This document shows positions 36,237-44,226 of a DNA stretch of 64,000 bases, piece by piece. The notes under the pieces are model-generated. The model saw nothing but the letters and a program-made list of their open reading frames with translations, made no database searches and was not told the DNA's origin. Position numbers and translations under genes: made by a program. Each line of letters starts with the position of its first letter. The first letter of the stretch is position 1. This DNA comes from CAVOHU01 sp963843385 (GTDB lineage Bacteria > Acidobacteriota > Vicinamibacteria > Vicinamibacterales > JAKQTR01), in contig CAWJJY010000007.1 of the NCBI GenBank assembly GCA_963843385.1, positions 930,001 to 994,000 on the forward strand, read 5' to 3'.

Positions 36237-37153
36237 AACCCAGGGCCCTCGAGTTCGGCGATCGCGTCGCCGTCATCGCGCCAGCCAGCCCGTTCGTGAA
36301 GGACGAACTGGAAGCCGGCCTGGCCGAATTGCGCCGCCTGGGTTTCGAGCCGGTCATCGACCCGTCGGTCTTCGAACGCCGGGGCTATCTCGCAGGCTCG
36401 ACGGAGCACCGCGCGCGTGCATTCAAATCGGCGTGGGCGGAGGAGGGGGTCAAGGGCATTCTCGCGGTCAGGGGCGGGTACGGAAGCGTGCAGATTCTGC
36501 CGGAGCTCAATCGCACCGACCTCCGCGCCAGGCCCTGCATCTTCGTCGGCTACAGCGACATCACGGCCGTGCTGACCTATCTGACCACGTATTGCGGGAT
36601 CGTGGCGTTCCATGGGCCGACCGTCGCGGGTCGCCTCGGGCGGGGAGAGGCGGGGTACGACCGGTTCTCGTTCCTCCGCGCCGTGATGGATCGCGGCCCG
36701 CTCGGGGAACTGCAGGTGGACGCGCTCGAGGCGTTCGCCGACGGGGACGCGGCCGGGCCGATGCTCGGCGGCAACCTCACGCAGCTGGCGGCGTCGCTTG
36801 GCACGCCGTACGCGTTCGATCCTCCGCAGGGCTGCGTGCTGTTTCTCGAAGACATCAACGAACGGCCGTATCGTCTCGACCGGATGATGACGCAGCTGAA
36901 GTTCGCGGGCGTCCTCGCGCGGGCCTCGGCCCTGGTGTTCGGCGAGATGCCTGACTGTGATGAGCCGGACGGATCGATCACCGCGCGCCAGGTGCTGGCC
37001 GACGTGACCGGCGGCTTTGCCGGCCCCGTGCTGTTCGGGCTGCCGTCCGGGCACACCGCTGGCGCCGCGCTGACGGTGCCGCTGGGGGTGCAGGCGCGTG
37101 TCATCGGCGGGCCGCGCCCGACGATTTCCATCGAGGAGTCGGCGGTCTGCTGA
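36224..37153 (+). CDS. ldcA: LD-carboxypeptidase (S66 family)
   Basis: 309 residues from GTG 36224, with GGAGAA upstream, overlapping nagZ by 13 bases. Catalytic residues of S66: Ser in FVGYSDITAVLTYL, Glu in FLEDINERPYRLDRM, His in PSGHTAGAALTVPLG. The GPMLGGNLTQLAAS segment is typical. It trims the terminal D-Ala from recovered tetrapeptides. It sits between nagZ and mpl, so the three make a recycling operon. Confidence 0.93.
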   Translation: MSLLKPRALEFGDRVAVIAPASPFVKDELEAGLAELRRLGFEPVIDPSVFERRGYLAGSTEHRARAFKSAWAEEGVKGILAVRGGYGSVQILPELNRTDLRARPCIFVGYSDITAVLTYLTTYCGIVAFHGPTVAGRLGRGEAGYDRFSFLRAVMDRGPLGELQVDALEAFADGDAAGPMLGGNLTQLAASLGTPYAFDPPQGCVLFLEDINERPYRLDRMMTQLKFAGVLARASALVFGEMPDCDEPDGSITARQVLADVTGGFAGPVLFGLPSGHTAGAALTVPLGVQARVIGGPRPTISIEESAVC

Positions 37154-37230
37154 CCCTCGCGGAACAGTGATCCCGGTCAGTAACCCTTGGGACAGGAGCG
37201 CCGGAGGACGGCGCCTCCACGGAGACAATC

Positions 37231-38640
37231 GTGACCCGTGTGCACTTTATCGGCATCTGTGGGACGGCCATGGCCACGCTGGCCGCCATGCTCAAGCGCA
37301 AGGGCCTCGACGTGCGGGGATCGGATCATGACGTGTATCCGCCGATGAGCACGTTTCTCGAGCGCGAGGGCATCCCCTTCGATTCCGGTTATCAGAGTGC
37401 CCACATCACCGGCAATCTCGACCTGGTCGTGGTCGGCAACGCCATTTCGCGGGGCAACCCCGAACTCGAGGAGGTGCTCGATCGAAAGATCCGGTACTGC
37501 TCCCTGCCCGAGGCCATCCGCGAACACTTCCTCTGGGGCGCGCGGTCGATCGTCATAGCCGGCACCCACGGAAAGACCACGACCACCGCGTTGACCTCGC
37601 ACCTGCTCATCGCCGGAGGACTCGATCCGAGCGTGCTGGTGGGGGGCGTTGCGGCCGATCTCGGCGAGGGCGGATCGAGCTACCGGCTGGGCTCGGGCCG
37701 CGATTTCGTCATCGAAGGCGACGAGTACGACAGCGCGTTCTTCGACAAGACGGCGAAGTTCCTCAAGTACCTCCCCGACATCGCAGTCGTCGGCAACATC
37801 GAGTTCGATCACGCCGATATCTACCCGGACCTCGACGCGGTGAAGCTCGCCTTCAAGCGGCTCGTCAATCTGGTGCCTCGCCGCGGCCTGCTCGTACTCG
37901 GGGCGGACAGCCCGGACGCCCTCGCGCTCAAGGACTTGGCGCGATCGCCGGTCGAGACCTTCGGGCTGGCAGACGAAGCGGACTGGCACGGATACGATCT
38001 CGAGCCGGGCCCGGAGACGACACGGTTCCGCGTGCGGCACAAGGGTGAGGCCGTGGGCCTGGTCGAGATTCCGCTGGTCGGCTCCCACAACGTGCGGAAC
38101 GCGCTGGCGGCCATGGCAGTGGCCGAGGCCGTCGGCGTCAACGAGTGGCTGGTGACCTCAGCGCTCAGGGACTTCGGCGGGGTCAAGCGCCGGCTGGAAG
38201 AGGTCGGGACCGAGCAGGGCGTGACCGTCTATGACGACTTCGCGCACCACCCAACCGCGGTCAAGGAGACGCTGTCGGCCGTCCGCATTGCCAATCCCGA
38301 TCGGCGCGTCTGGGCGATTTTCGAGCCGCGATCGGCGTCAGCCTGCCGGCGCATCTTTCAGGACGCGTTCGCCGATGCGTTTGTCGCCGCAGACGAGACG
38401 ATCATCGCGGCCGTATATCGATCGTCGCTGCCCGAGGACGACAGGCTGTCACCCCAGCGCCTCGTGAGTGACCTCGAGTCGAAGGGGCTGCACGCCCGAT
38501 ACGTGCCGACCGTCGACGAGATCGTCGGCATCGCATCTTCCGAGCTCAGGAGTGGCGACCTCGTGGTGGTGATGTCAAACGGCGGATTCGGCGGGATTCA
38601 CGCCAGGCTGCTGGCCGCTCTGGCAACGCGCAAAGTCTAG
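37231..38640 (+). CDS. mpl: UDP-N-acetylmuramate:L-Ala-gamma-D-Glu-meso-Dap ligase Mpl
   Basis: 469 residues from GTG 37231, with GGAGA upstream. Mur-ligase motifs: HFIGICGTAMATLA at the N-terminus, ATP loop IAGTHGKTTTTALTSHL, GDEYDSAFFDK and DDFAHHPTAVKETL. The GTAM and DEYDSAFFD signatures point to Mpl rather than MurC. It rejoins recycled tripeptide to UDP-MurNAc and completes the pathway of nagZ and ldcA. Confidence 0.93.
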   Translation: MTRVHFIGICGTAMATLAAMLKRKGLDVRGSDHDVYPPMSTFLEREGIPFDSGYQSAHITGNLDLVVVGNAISRGNPELEEVLDRKIRYCSLPEAIREHFLWGARSIVIAGTHGKTTTTALTSHLLIAGGLDPSVLVGGVAADLGEGGSSYRLGSGRDFVIEGDEYDSAFFDKTAKFLKYLPDIAVVGNIEFDHADIYPDLDAVKLAFKRLVNLVPRRGLLVLGADSPDALALKDLARSPVETFGLADEADWHGYDLEPGPETTRFRVRHKGEAVGLVEIPLVGSHNVRNALAAMAVAEAVGVNEWLVTSALRDFGGVKRRLEEVGTEQGVTVYDDFAHHPTAVKETLSAVRIANPDRRVWAIFEPRSASACRRIFQDAFADAFVAADETIIAAVYRSSLPEDDRLSPQRLVSDLESKGLHARYVPTVDEIVGIASSELRSGDLVVVMSNGGFGGIHARLLAALATRKV

Positions 38641-38664
38641 CAGCCCGTGGCCTGATTTCCGTTG

Positions 38665-40476
38665 CTACTGATCGATGATGCCGCCAGGCCCGCCTGGCAG
38701 CTTGGGGGGCTTGAGGGGCAGCGGCGTGATCTCTTTCTGCGGTTCTGGGAGGGGCATCTCAATCGGCGAGCCGGAGGAATCACGCCCGACCATGAAGGGG
38801 CGCAGGTCGGCTTCGGTCACGTCGAGCACGCGCACGATGTGCGGCGTGAGCGTGACGATGATGTCGGTTTCGAGCGTCTCTTTCTTGGTGTGGGCAAACA
38901 GCCGGCCGAGCAGGGGAATGTCGCTCAGCCCGGGCACCCCCTCGAGGACGTTCCGGTCTTCATCGCGTATCAATCCGCCCAGCACACTCGTCTCGCCGTC
39001 CCGCAGCCGGATCAGGGAGCTCACGGACCGGTTGCCGAAGGTCGGCAGGCCGCCGTATCCGGTTCCCGACAGCGCACTGATTTCGACCTTCAGCGCCAGC
39101 GACACATCATCGTCGTGGTGAATTCGCGGGGTGATGTCGATGTTGACGCCGATGTTCTCGTAGGAGAACGACGTGATGGGCTGCTGGTTGACGCCGCCGG
39201 TTGCGATGGGAGCGAACGTCGTGCTGGGCACCGGAACCCGGTCGCCGAATCTGGCCTGAGCCGGCGTTCCCTCCGAGGTCCGCAGCTGGGGATTCGCGAG
39301 CGTGCGCGTATTCGTATCGGTCTTCAGCAGGCGGTAGAAGAGCGCCGGCACGTTCGACAGGAAGACCCCCGCGCCGCTGAGCGTCTGCACCTCCTGCAGC
39401 GTGAGACCGGTGCGGTTGGCATCCAGCGTCCCATCGATGCCCGCGGAGCCAGGCGAGGCGATCTGGAGTCCGTACTCCCTCATCTTCGTCCGATTGACCT
39501 CCAGGACCTCGACCTCGATCACCACCTCGGCCCGTGCCTTGTCGATGGCGCTGATGATGCGCCCTGCCGCAGCCACGCGCTCCGGGGTGTCTTTCAGCGT
39601 GATGGCGTTGGCGGCTGCCGTCGGAGCGATGCGGCGGGCGTCGACCACGATGCGAAGCAGGTCGATGGTTTCCTTGATGTCGGCGTTCGACAGGAAGAAG
39701 GTCCGCACGACCTCTTCTTCGTATTCGCGTCGCTTGGCCGGCGTGTCCGGGATGATCGTGATCGTCCGTGGCGCGGTCACGCGGTAGAAATTCCGCGTAC
39801 TGGCAGCCACCGAGGCGAGCGCCTGGTCGAAATTGCTGCGCCGCAGGTCGACCGTCACCTGGGTGTCGCGAAACGCCGGGTCGAAGATGACGTTGATCTC
39901 CGCCAGGCGGGCCAGGGCCGTGAACACGTCCCGGCTGCTGGCGTCGCGGAAGGCCAGCGAATCTGGCAGCTTGATGTCGGTCGGCACGTCGAGCCCAGGC
40001 GAGGGAAGCTCCCGTGAGCGCTCCACCAGGGACTCGAGCTGCGTCTTGCCCTCCCGGGTGACGGCCACCTTGGCCCGAAGCTTCGTGCGGGTCTCCCTGA
40101 CCGCATCATCCATGGCCGTGTTGGCGGGGCTGAGCTGCGACGCGATCTGATATTCGATCAGCGCCTCGTCCAGCTTGCCGAGCGATGCCGCCCGCAGGCC
40201 CTTGGCGAAGTGGGCGTCGGCCGCGCGCAGCCTGGCGCGTTCGAGCGCAAGGCGGATCGACGTGTCGTTGGGATGGAGCCGGCGCGCCTCGGTGTATTCG
40301 ACGACCGCCCGGTCGTAGTCCTGCCGCTGCTCGGCGAGCTCGCCAAGCCTGCTGTTCGACAGGGCGGTGGCACAGGCCATCAAGCCGGCCGCGAGAAGAA
40401 TCGCCAGCCAGCAGGCCCCCCGACGAGCCCGAAACCATCCACCCGCCGCCACGCGCCTAGCGGATTCGCTGGCCAT
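38665..40476 (-). CDS. Secretin-family outer membrane protein with N-terminal TPR (GspD/PilQ-like)
   Basis: 603 residues. A lipoprotein-type signal (LLAAGLMACA, lipid Cys about 35) is followed by TPR-like helices (RLGELAEQRQDYDRAVVEYT). Secretin N-terminal (STN-like) segments occupy about 170-270. The secretin domain (about 340-560) contains VPVPSTTFAP, then ENIGVNIDITPRIHHDDDVS and LRDGETSVLGGLIRDEDRNV. A Pro-rich tail ends it. A type II-like or related secretion channel is likely, but no other gsp gene is adjacent. It overlaps lolA by 20 bases. Confidence 0.85.
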   Translation of the reverse strand: MASESARRVAAGGWFRARRGACWLAILLAAGLMACATALSNSRLGELAEQRQDYDRAVVEYTEARRLHPNDTSIRLALERARLRAADAHFAKGLRAASLGKLDEALIEYQIASQLSPANTAMDDAVRETRTKLRAKVAVTREGKTQLESLVERSRELPSPGLDVPTDIKLPDSLAFRDASSRDVFTALARLAEINVIFDPAFRDTQVTVDLRRSNFDQALASVAASTRNFYRVTAPRTITIIPDTPAKRREYEEEVVRTFFLSNADIKETIDLLRIVVDARRIAPTAAANAITLKDTPERVAAAGRIISAIDKARAEVVIEVEVLEVNRTKMREYGLQIASPGSAGIDGTLDANRTGLTLQEVQTLSGAGVFLSNVPALFYRLLKTDTNTRTLANPQLRTSEGTPAQARFGDRVPVPSTTFAPIATGGVNQQPITSFSYENIGVNIDITPRIHHDDDVSLALKVEISALSGTGYGGLPTFGNRSVSSLIRLRDGETSVLGGLIRDEDRNVLEGVPGLSDIPLLGRLFAHTKKETLETDIIVTLTPHIVRVLDVTEADLRPFMVGRDSSGSPIEMPLPEPQKEITPLPLKPPKLPGGPGGIIDQ

Positions 40477-41125
40477 CGGTGATCACCTCCACCCCGCGGG
40501 GAATCGTGAAGTGGAACTCCTTGTCGGGGATGCGGGTGTTCTCGCGGAGGTTCGTGAAGGTGAAGCTGGACTCTCCCCCTTGGGCGTCCTCAGTGACGAG
40601 TTTCATGAGCCGCAGTGTGCCGCGCGCCACCACGAGCGTCAGCGCGTCGTACTCGGCTTCCTGTTTCTTCGGCGTGAGCCGCAGGGTGATACTGCCGGGC
40701 GAGGGGTCCGGCGTCGCCGGATACGACGCAATGAAGTCACGCGTGATGCTGCCCTTCCCGGCCAGGAACAGCGCGGAGCTCGTCGCCTGATTCCCGGTCG
40801 GAAGCTCGGAGACGATCACCTGCCGGTCCTCCGGGATGTAGGCGTACATCCGGCGGCCGTCCGACACGAAGATCTTGGCTTCGGGCGACGTGTAGGTCCA
40901 GCGCATCATCCCGGGCTTCCTGATGAGCACCGTGCCGCGCTCGGTGGCTTCCTTGCGGAGGACCCCGCCGCGGTATCGATGCACGAACTCCGCCGAGAAA
41001 TCCTGAACGGCGTCGTATTTCAGCTGGACCGCGCGCGCCAGATCGCTGGCGGGCGGAGAGCCGGCCTGTGTGCCGATCGGCGCATTCAGAACGAGGAAGA
41101 GCAGGATTGTGAGCAGCACGACCAT
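40457..41125 (-). CDS. lolA: LolA-like outer-membrane lipoprotein carrier
   Basis: 222 residues. The signal peptide is about 1-21 (MVVLLTILLFLVLNAPIGTQ). The LolA fold follows: YDAVQDFSAEFVHRYRGG, GTVLIRKPGMMRWTYTSPEA and VSDGRRMYAYIPEDRQVIVS. LolA ferries lipoproteins from LolCDE to the outer membrane. The adjacent secretin carries a lipoprotein signal and could be a client. Confidence 0.85.
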   Translation of the reverse strand: MVVLLTILLFLVLNAPIGTQAGSPPASDLARAVQLKYDAVQDFSAEFVHRYRGGVLRKEATERGTVLIRKPGMMRWTYTSPEAKIFVSDGRRMYAYIPEDRQVIVSELPTGNQATSSALFLAGKGSITRDFIASYPATPDPSPGSITLRLTPKKQEAEYDALTLVVARGTLRLMKLVTEDAQGGESSFTFTNLRENTRIPDKEFHFTIPRGVEVITDGQRIR

Positions 41126-41161
41126 CCGTGTTCGGGCCCGGCCGAGTTCCCGCGTGCCCCC

Positions 41162-41539
41162 TCAGGCCTTCGCGGCGGTGGAGTCGGCGAGGAACAGCCG
41201 CGACGAGTCCTTCGGCTCGGTCGGCAGGTTCGCGGCGATCCACTCGCCGATCCCGCCCTTGAGAACCTGGACGCGATAACCGGCCGCGATGAGGGCGGCG
41301 GCAACTCTGCTGCTCGTGATCTCGTCGGGATCCGAGCAATACACCACGAGATCCCGGTCCTTCGGAAGCCCGGAGGGTGACGCCGCGGAGGGCGACAGAC
41401 GCACGGCGCCGGGCAGCTTGAGGGTGCTGTGTTCGAACGGGTATTTCAACCGGGCATCGACGGGCAGGGGTTTTGCGGTGTCGTCGCCCGTGTCGAGCCT
41501 CTGTTTCAATTCTTCCTTGGTGATCCGGGTCACGGCCAT
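41162..41539 (-). CDS. Rhodanese-like domain protein
   Basis: 125 residues from ATG 41539; the open frame extends upstream but the promoter fixes this start. It opens MAVTRITKEELKQRLDTGD, and the active-site cysteine lies in DLVVYCSDPDEITSSRVAAA. Single-domain rhodaneses carry persulfide sulfur. It is the first gene of the rhodanese-lolA-secretin operon. A leaderless promoter precedes it. Confidence 0.85.
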   Translation of the reverse strand: MAVTRITKEELKQRLDTGDDTAKPLPVDARLKYPFEHSTLKLPGAVRLSPSAASPSGLPKDRDLVVYCSDPDEITSSRVAAALIAAGYRVQVLKGGIGEWIAANLPTEPKDSSRLFLADSTAAKA

Positions 41540-41545
41540 GGTCGT

Positions 41546-41575
41546 ATTGTGTTCGTCCCGTGCGCAGGGTGTCAA
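41546..41575 (-). promoter_or_regulatory. Complete leaderless sigma-70 promoter of the rhodanese-lolA-secretin operon
   Basis: Minus strand: TTGACA (41575-41570), 18 bases, CACAAT (41551-41546), then six bases and the ATG at 41539. Transcription should start on the A of the ATG. This is the one leaderless promoter here with a perfect -35, which supports the other N6 cases. Confidence 0.72.
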
Positions 41576-41704
41576 CAGCAGACGTCGCGTCATGCGGTAA
41601 GATCGAGTTCTTTGCGGCCCTCAACGCCAGGCTCTTCCAACATCGGGCCTGGCACCCGCACGCGATGACACCGGGCCTGTTCCTGATTCTCGGATGCTCA
41701 CGAC

Positions 41705-42643
41705 GTGAACCAATTGCCACCGCCGTTTCGCGACACGCTCCCGCCGGGCCGTCTGCGCGCGATGGTGCCGCTCGCCGGCCTGACGACGTTCAAGTCGGGA
41801 GGACCAGCCGACTGGTTGTTCGAGGCGCGAAGCTCTGCCGAGCTGATTGCGGCGGTGCGGGCCGCGAGGGTCGCATCGCTGCCGCTGACGGTTCTCGGCG
41901 GCGGATCAAACGTCCTGATTGGTGACCGCGGCATCCGCGGGCTCGTCGTGAAGGCAGACATGGCCGGCGTAGACATGATCGGTGATGCCAAGGTCCGGGC
42001 AGAAGCCGGCCTCACCCTGAACGGGCTCATCCGCTGGACCATGACCCGCGGGCTCGGGGGACTTGAAGCCTGGGCTGGAACGCCAGGCCGGGTAGGCGGG
42101 GCCGTCGCCGGCAACGCGCACTTCGGCGGCCGATCGATTGGCGAGCTGATTGATGAGGTGCAGACGGTCTCGCGCGACGGGACCGTCGCCGCCATCCCGG
42201 GCAATGAGATGGAGTTCGCATACGACCGGAGCCGGCTCCAGCGGACGGGTGAAATCCTGCTGACGGCGGTGTTCCACATGCAGACGGGCTGCAACCCCGC
42301 TGAGCTCCGATCGATCGCGCGGCAGTCGCTTGCGCACCGGAAGCGGACCCAGCCGCTCGACGGGGCAAGTGCAGGCTGCGTGTTCCGGAATCCGGATCCC
42401 CGGATCGACAAGATCCCCGACGGCGTACCCGCGTCGGCCGGCGCACTGGTCGATCGGGCAGGCCTGAAGGGGCGCGCGATCGGCGCGGCACGCGTTTCGG
42501 AGGTGCACGCCAACTTCATCGTCAACCAGGGCGGTGCCACATCCGCGGACATCCGGGCGCTGATCGATCTGTGCCGCCAGGAAGTCCGCGCACGCTTCGG
42601 GGTCGAGCTTCGTGAGGAGATTCACTATCTCGGCGAGTTCTGA
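41705..42643 (+). CDS. murB: UDP-N-acetylenolpyruvoylglucosamine reductase MurB
   Basis: 312 residues from GTG 41705. Motifs: TTFKSGGPADWLFEARS, FAD-binding VLGGGSNVLIGDRGIRG, GTPGRVGGAVAGNAHFGGRS, ASAGCVFRNP and the ending EVHANFIVNQGGATSADI, typical of type II MurB. It reduces the enolpyruvyl product of MurA to UDP-MurNAc. murA follows after 233 bases. Confidence 0.95.
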   Translation: MNQLPPPFRDTLPPGRLRAMVPLAGLTTFKSGGPADWLFEARSSAELIAAVRAARVASLPLTVLGGGSNVLIGDRGIRGLVVKADMAGVDMIGDAKVRAEAGLTLNGLIRWTMTRGLGGLEAWAGTPGRVGGAVAGNAHFGGRSIGELIDEVQTVSRDGTVAAIPGNEMEFAYDRSRLQRTGEILLTAVFHMQTGCNPAELRSIARQSLAHRKRTQPLDGASAGCVFRNPDPRIDKIPDGVPASAGALVDRAGLKGRAIGAARVSEVHANFIVNQGGATSADIRALIDLCRQEVRARFGVELREEIHYLGEF

Positions 42644-42713
42644 AGGGGAGTGCATCGCAGGCTGGCGCCAGGCGGCCGGAGGCTGGTGGCCGGAGGTCGG
42701 CGGGAAGCGCAGA

Positions 42714-42811
42714 TGGAGGCCCGGTCGTTAGACTCCGGGCTCTCCGGGTCACACGCGAACTGCGGTTGGAGGCCGGTCGTCAGACGTCCGATGGAGGCCG
42801 GGTCATTAGAC
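42714..42811 (+). repeat. Three direct repeats in the murB-murA intergenic region
   Basis: TGGAGGCCCGGTCGTTAGAC (42714-42733), TGGAGGCCGGTCGTCAGAC (with a leading T, 42767-42785) and TGGAGGCCGGGTCATTAGAC (42792-42811). The copies start 53 and 25 bases apart. They are nearly identical in sequence but not in spacing. Neither a gene nor an obvious promoter is present in this 233-base gap. Confidence 0.65.
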
Positions 42812-42876
42812 CCTGCGACAGGCGGCTGTGACTGGGGCACGGCTGCGAATCGTCGGATCGTTACAGGAGTCATCAC

Positions 42877-44142
42877 GTGTCGACATTGGTCATCGAGGGA
42901 GGGCATCGGCTGTCGGGCCGGGTGAACGTCGAGGGAAACAAGAACGCCGCATTGCCGCTGCTGGCCGCGTGCCTGCTCACCGATCAGGAGTGCATCCTGA
43001 CCAACGTCCCCCGCATCGTGGACGTTGAAGTCATGACGGCGCTGCTTCGCGAGCTTGGGGCCGAGGTCGACGGGGCCGGAACCTCGACCCTGCACGTCCG
43101 TTGCGCCGAGGTCTCGAGTGACGAGCCGGATCCGGCACTGGTCGGGCGGCTCCGCGGGTCCGTCCTGCTGCTCGGGCCGCTACTCGCGCGAAAGGGGTCG
43201 GCACGCCTGGCGCAGCCAGGCGGTGACTTTCCCGCGCGACGCACCATCTCGACGCATCTCCAGGCGCTCGGCGCGCTCGGTGCGCGGGTTGTCGAAGGCC
43301 CGGGGCACCCGCTCGAAGCCCCTGACGGCTTGCGCGCGGCGTCCATCTACCTCGACGAAGCGTCGGTGACCGGTACCGAGACGGCGCTGTTGGCAGCGGC
43401 GGCGGCGCCGGGCAGATCCGAGATTCGTCACGCGGCCTGCGAGCCGCACGTTGTGGAATTGTGCCAGTTCCTCGGTCAGCTCGGCGCGGGGATTGCCGGC
43501 GCCGGCACGTCAACCATCATCGTTGAGGGGTGCGCGCGTTTCGGGGGTGCCCGCCACAGGTTGAACGGCGACTACATCGAAGCCGCAAGCTGGGTCGTGG
43601 TGACGGCGATCACCGGCGGTGAGGCCGAAATTGGCGGTGCGCGGCCTCAGGACGTCGAGCCGATCGTCTCGGTGCTCTCGCGCATGAACGTGCGATGCCA
43701 GGTCGACGATGCGGTGATCCGAATCGAACCTTCGTCACCACGGGGGATTCCGCGCGTCACGACCGGCCTCTGGCCCGGGTTTCCGAGCGATGTCGTCAGC
43801 CTCGTCACGGTCCTGGCGACCCAGGCCGCCGGGAGCACGCTGATCCACGACTGGATGTACGAGCTGCGGCTGTTTGCACTCGAGCAGTTGAGCGGGATGG
43901 GTGCTGACCTGTTCCTTTGCGATCCGCACCGCATCATCATCAGCGGGCCGACCCGCCTGCGCGGCCGCGCCCTCGACGGCAGGGACCTGCGATCCGGCAT
44001 GGCGCTGATCGCCGCCGGGCTCGCGGCGGATGGCGAGAGCCGCGTCCGTCCGCTCGAAACCGTCGAGCGCGGGTATGGGCGGGTCGTGGACAACCTGCGT
44101 GCTCTTGGCGCGCAGGTCGACCGGGTCGACAGCAAGACATGA
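42877..44142 (+). CDS. murA: UDP-N-acetylglucosamine 1-carboxyvinyltransferase MurA, Asp-type active site
   Basis: 421 residues from GTG 42877 (ACAGGAG upstream). It has the MurA double domain: VEGNKNAALPLLAACLL with conserved Lys22-Asn23, GFPSDVVSLVTVLATQAAG with the catalytic Asp, and DLRSGMALIAAGLAADG with the conserved Arg. At the position of the E. coli catalytic Cys115, the loop reads QPGGDFPARR, so residue 117 is Asp. It adds enolpyruvate to UDP-GlcNAc. Asp at this site is known to block fosfomycin alkylation. Confidence 0.93.
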   Translation: MSTLVIEGGHRLSGRVNVEGNKNAALPLLAACLLTDQECILTNVPRIVDVEVMTALLRELGAEVDGAGTSTLHVRCAEVSSDEPDPALVGRLRGSVLLLGPLLARKGSARLAQPGGDFPARRTISTHLQALGALGARVVEGPGHPLEAPDGLRAASIYLDEASVTGTETALLAAAAAPGRSEIRHAACEPHVVELCQFLGQLGAGIAGAGTSTIIVEGCARFGGARHRLNGDYIEAASWVVVTAITGGEAEIGGARPQDVEPIVSVLSRMNVRCQVDDAVIRIEPSSPRGIPRVTTGLWPGFPSDVVSLVTVLATQAAGSTLIHDWMYELRLFALEQLSGMGADLFLCDPHRIIISGPTRLRGRALDGRDLRSGMALIAAGLAADGESRVRPLETVERGYGRVVDNLRALGAQVDRVDSKT

Positions 44143-44144
44143 CG

Positions 44145-44180
44145 GTGGGGCGGGCGTCCTGGACGTGAGACCCGCCCCAC
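44145..44180. terminator. Hairpin between convergent murA and the EEP gene
   Basis: Perfect 10-base arms GTGGGGCGGG (44145-44154) and CCCGCCCCAC (44171-44180); the loop has its own CGTC/GACG pairing. It begins three bases after the murA stop. No T-run follows, so it may work as a bidirectional or Rho-assisted terminator. Confidence 0.6.
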
Positions 44181-44226
44181 GACGGGCTGGCGCCGTGCGA
44201 GGTGTCGTGCGCGGCGACGGTTTGCG

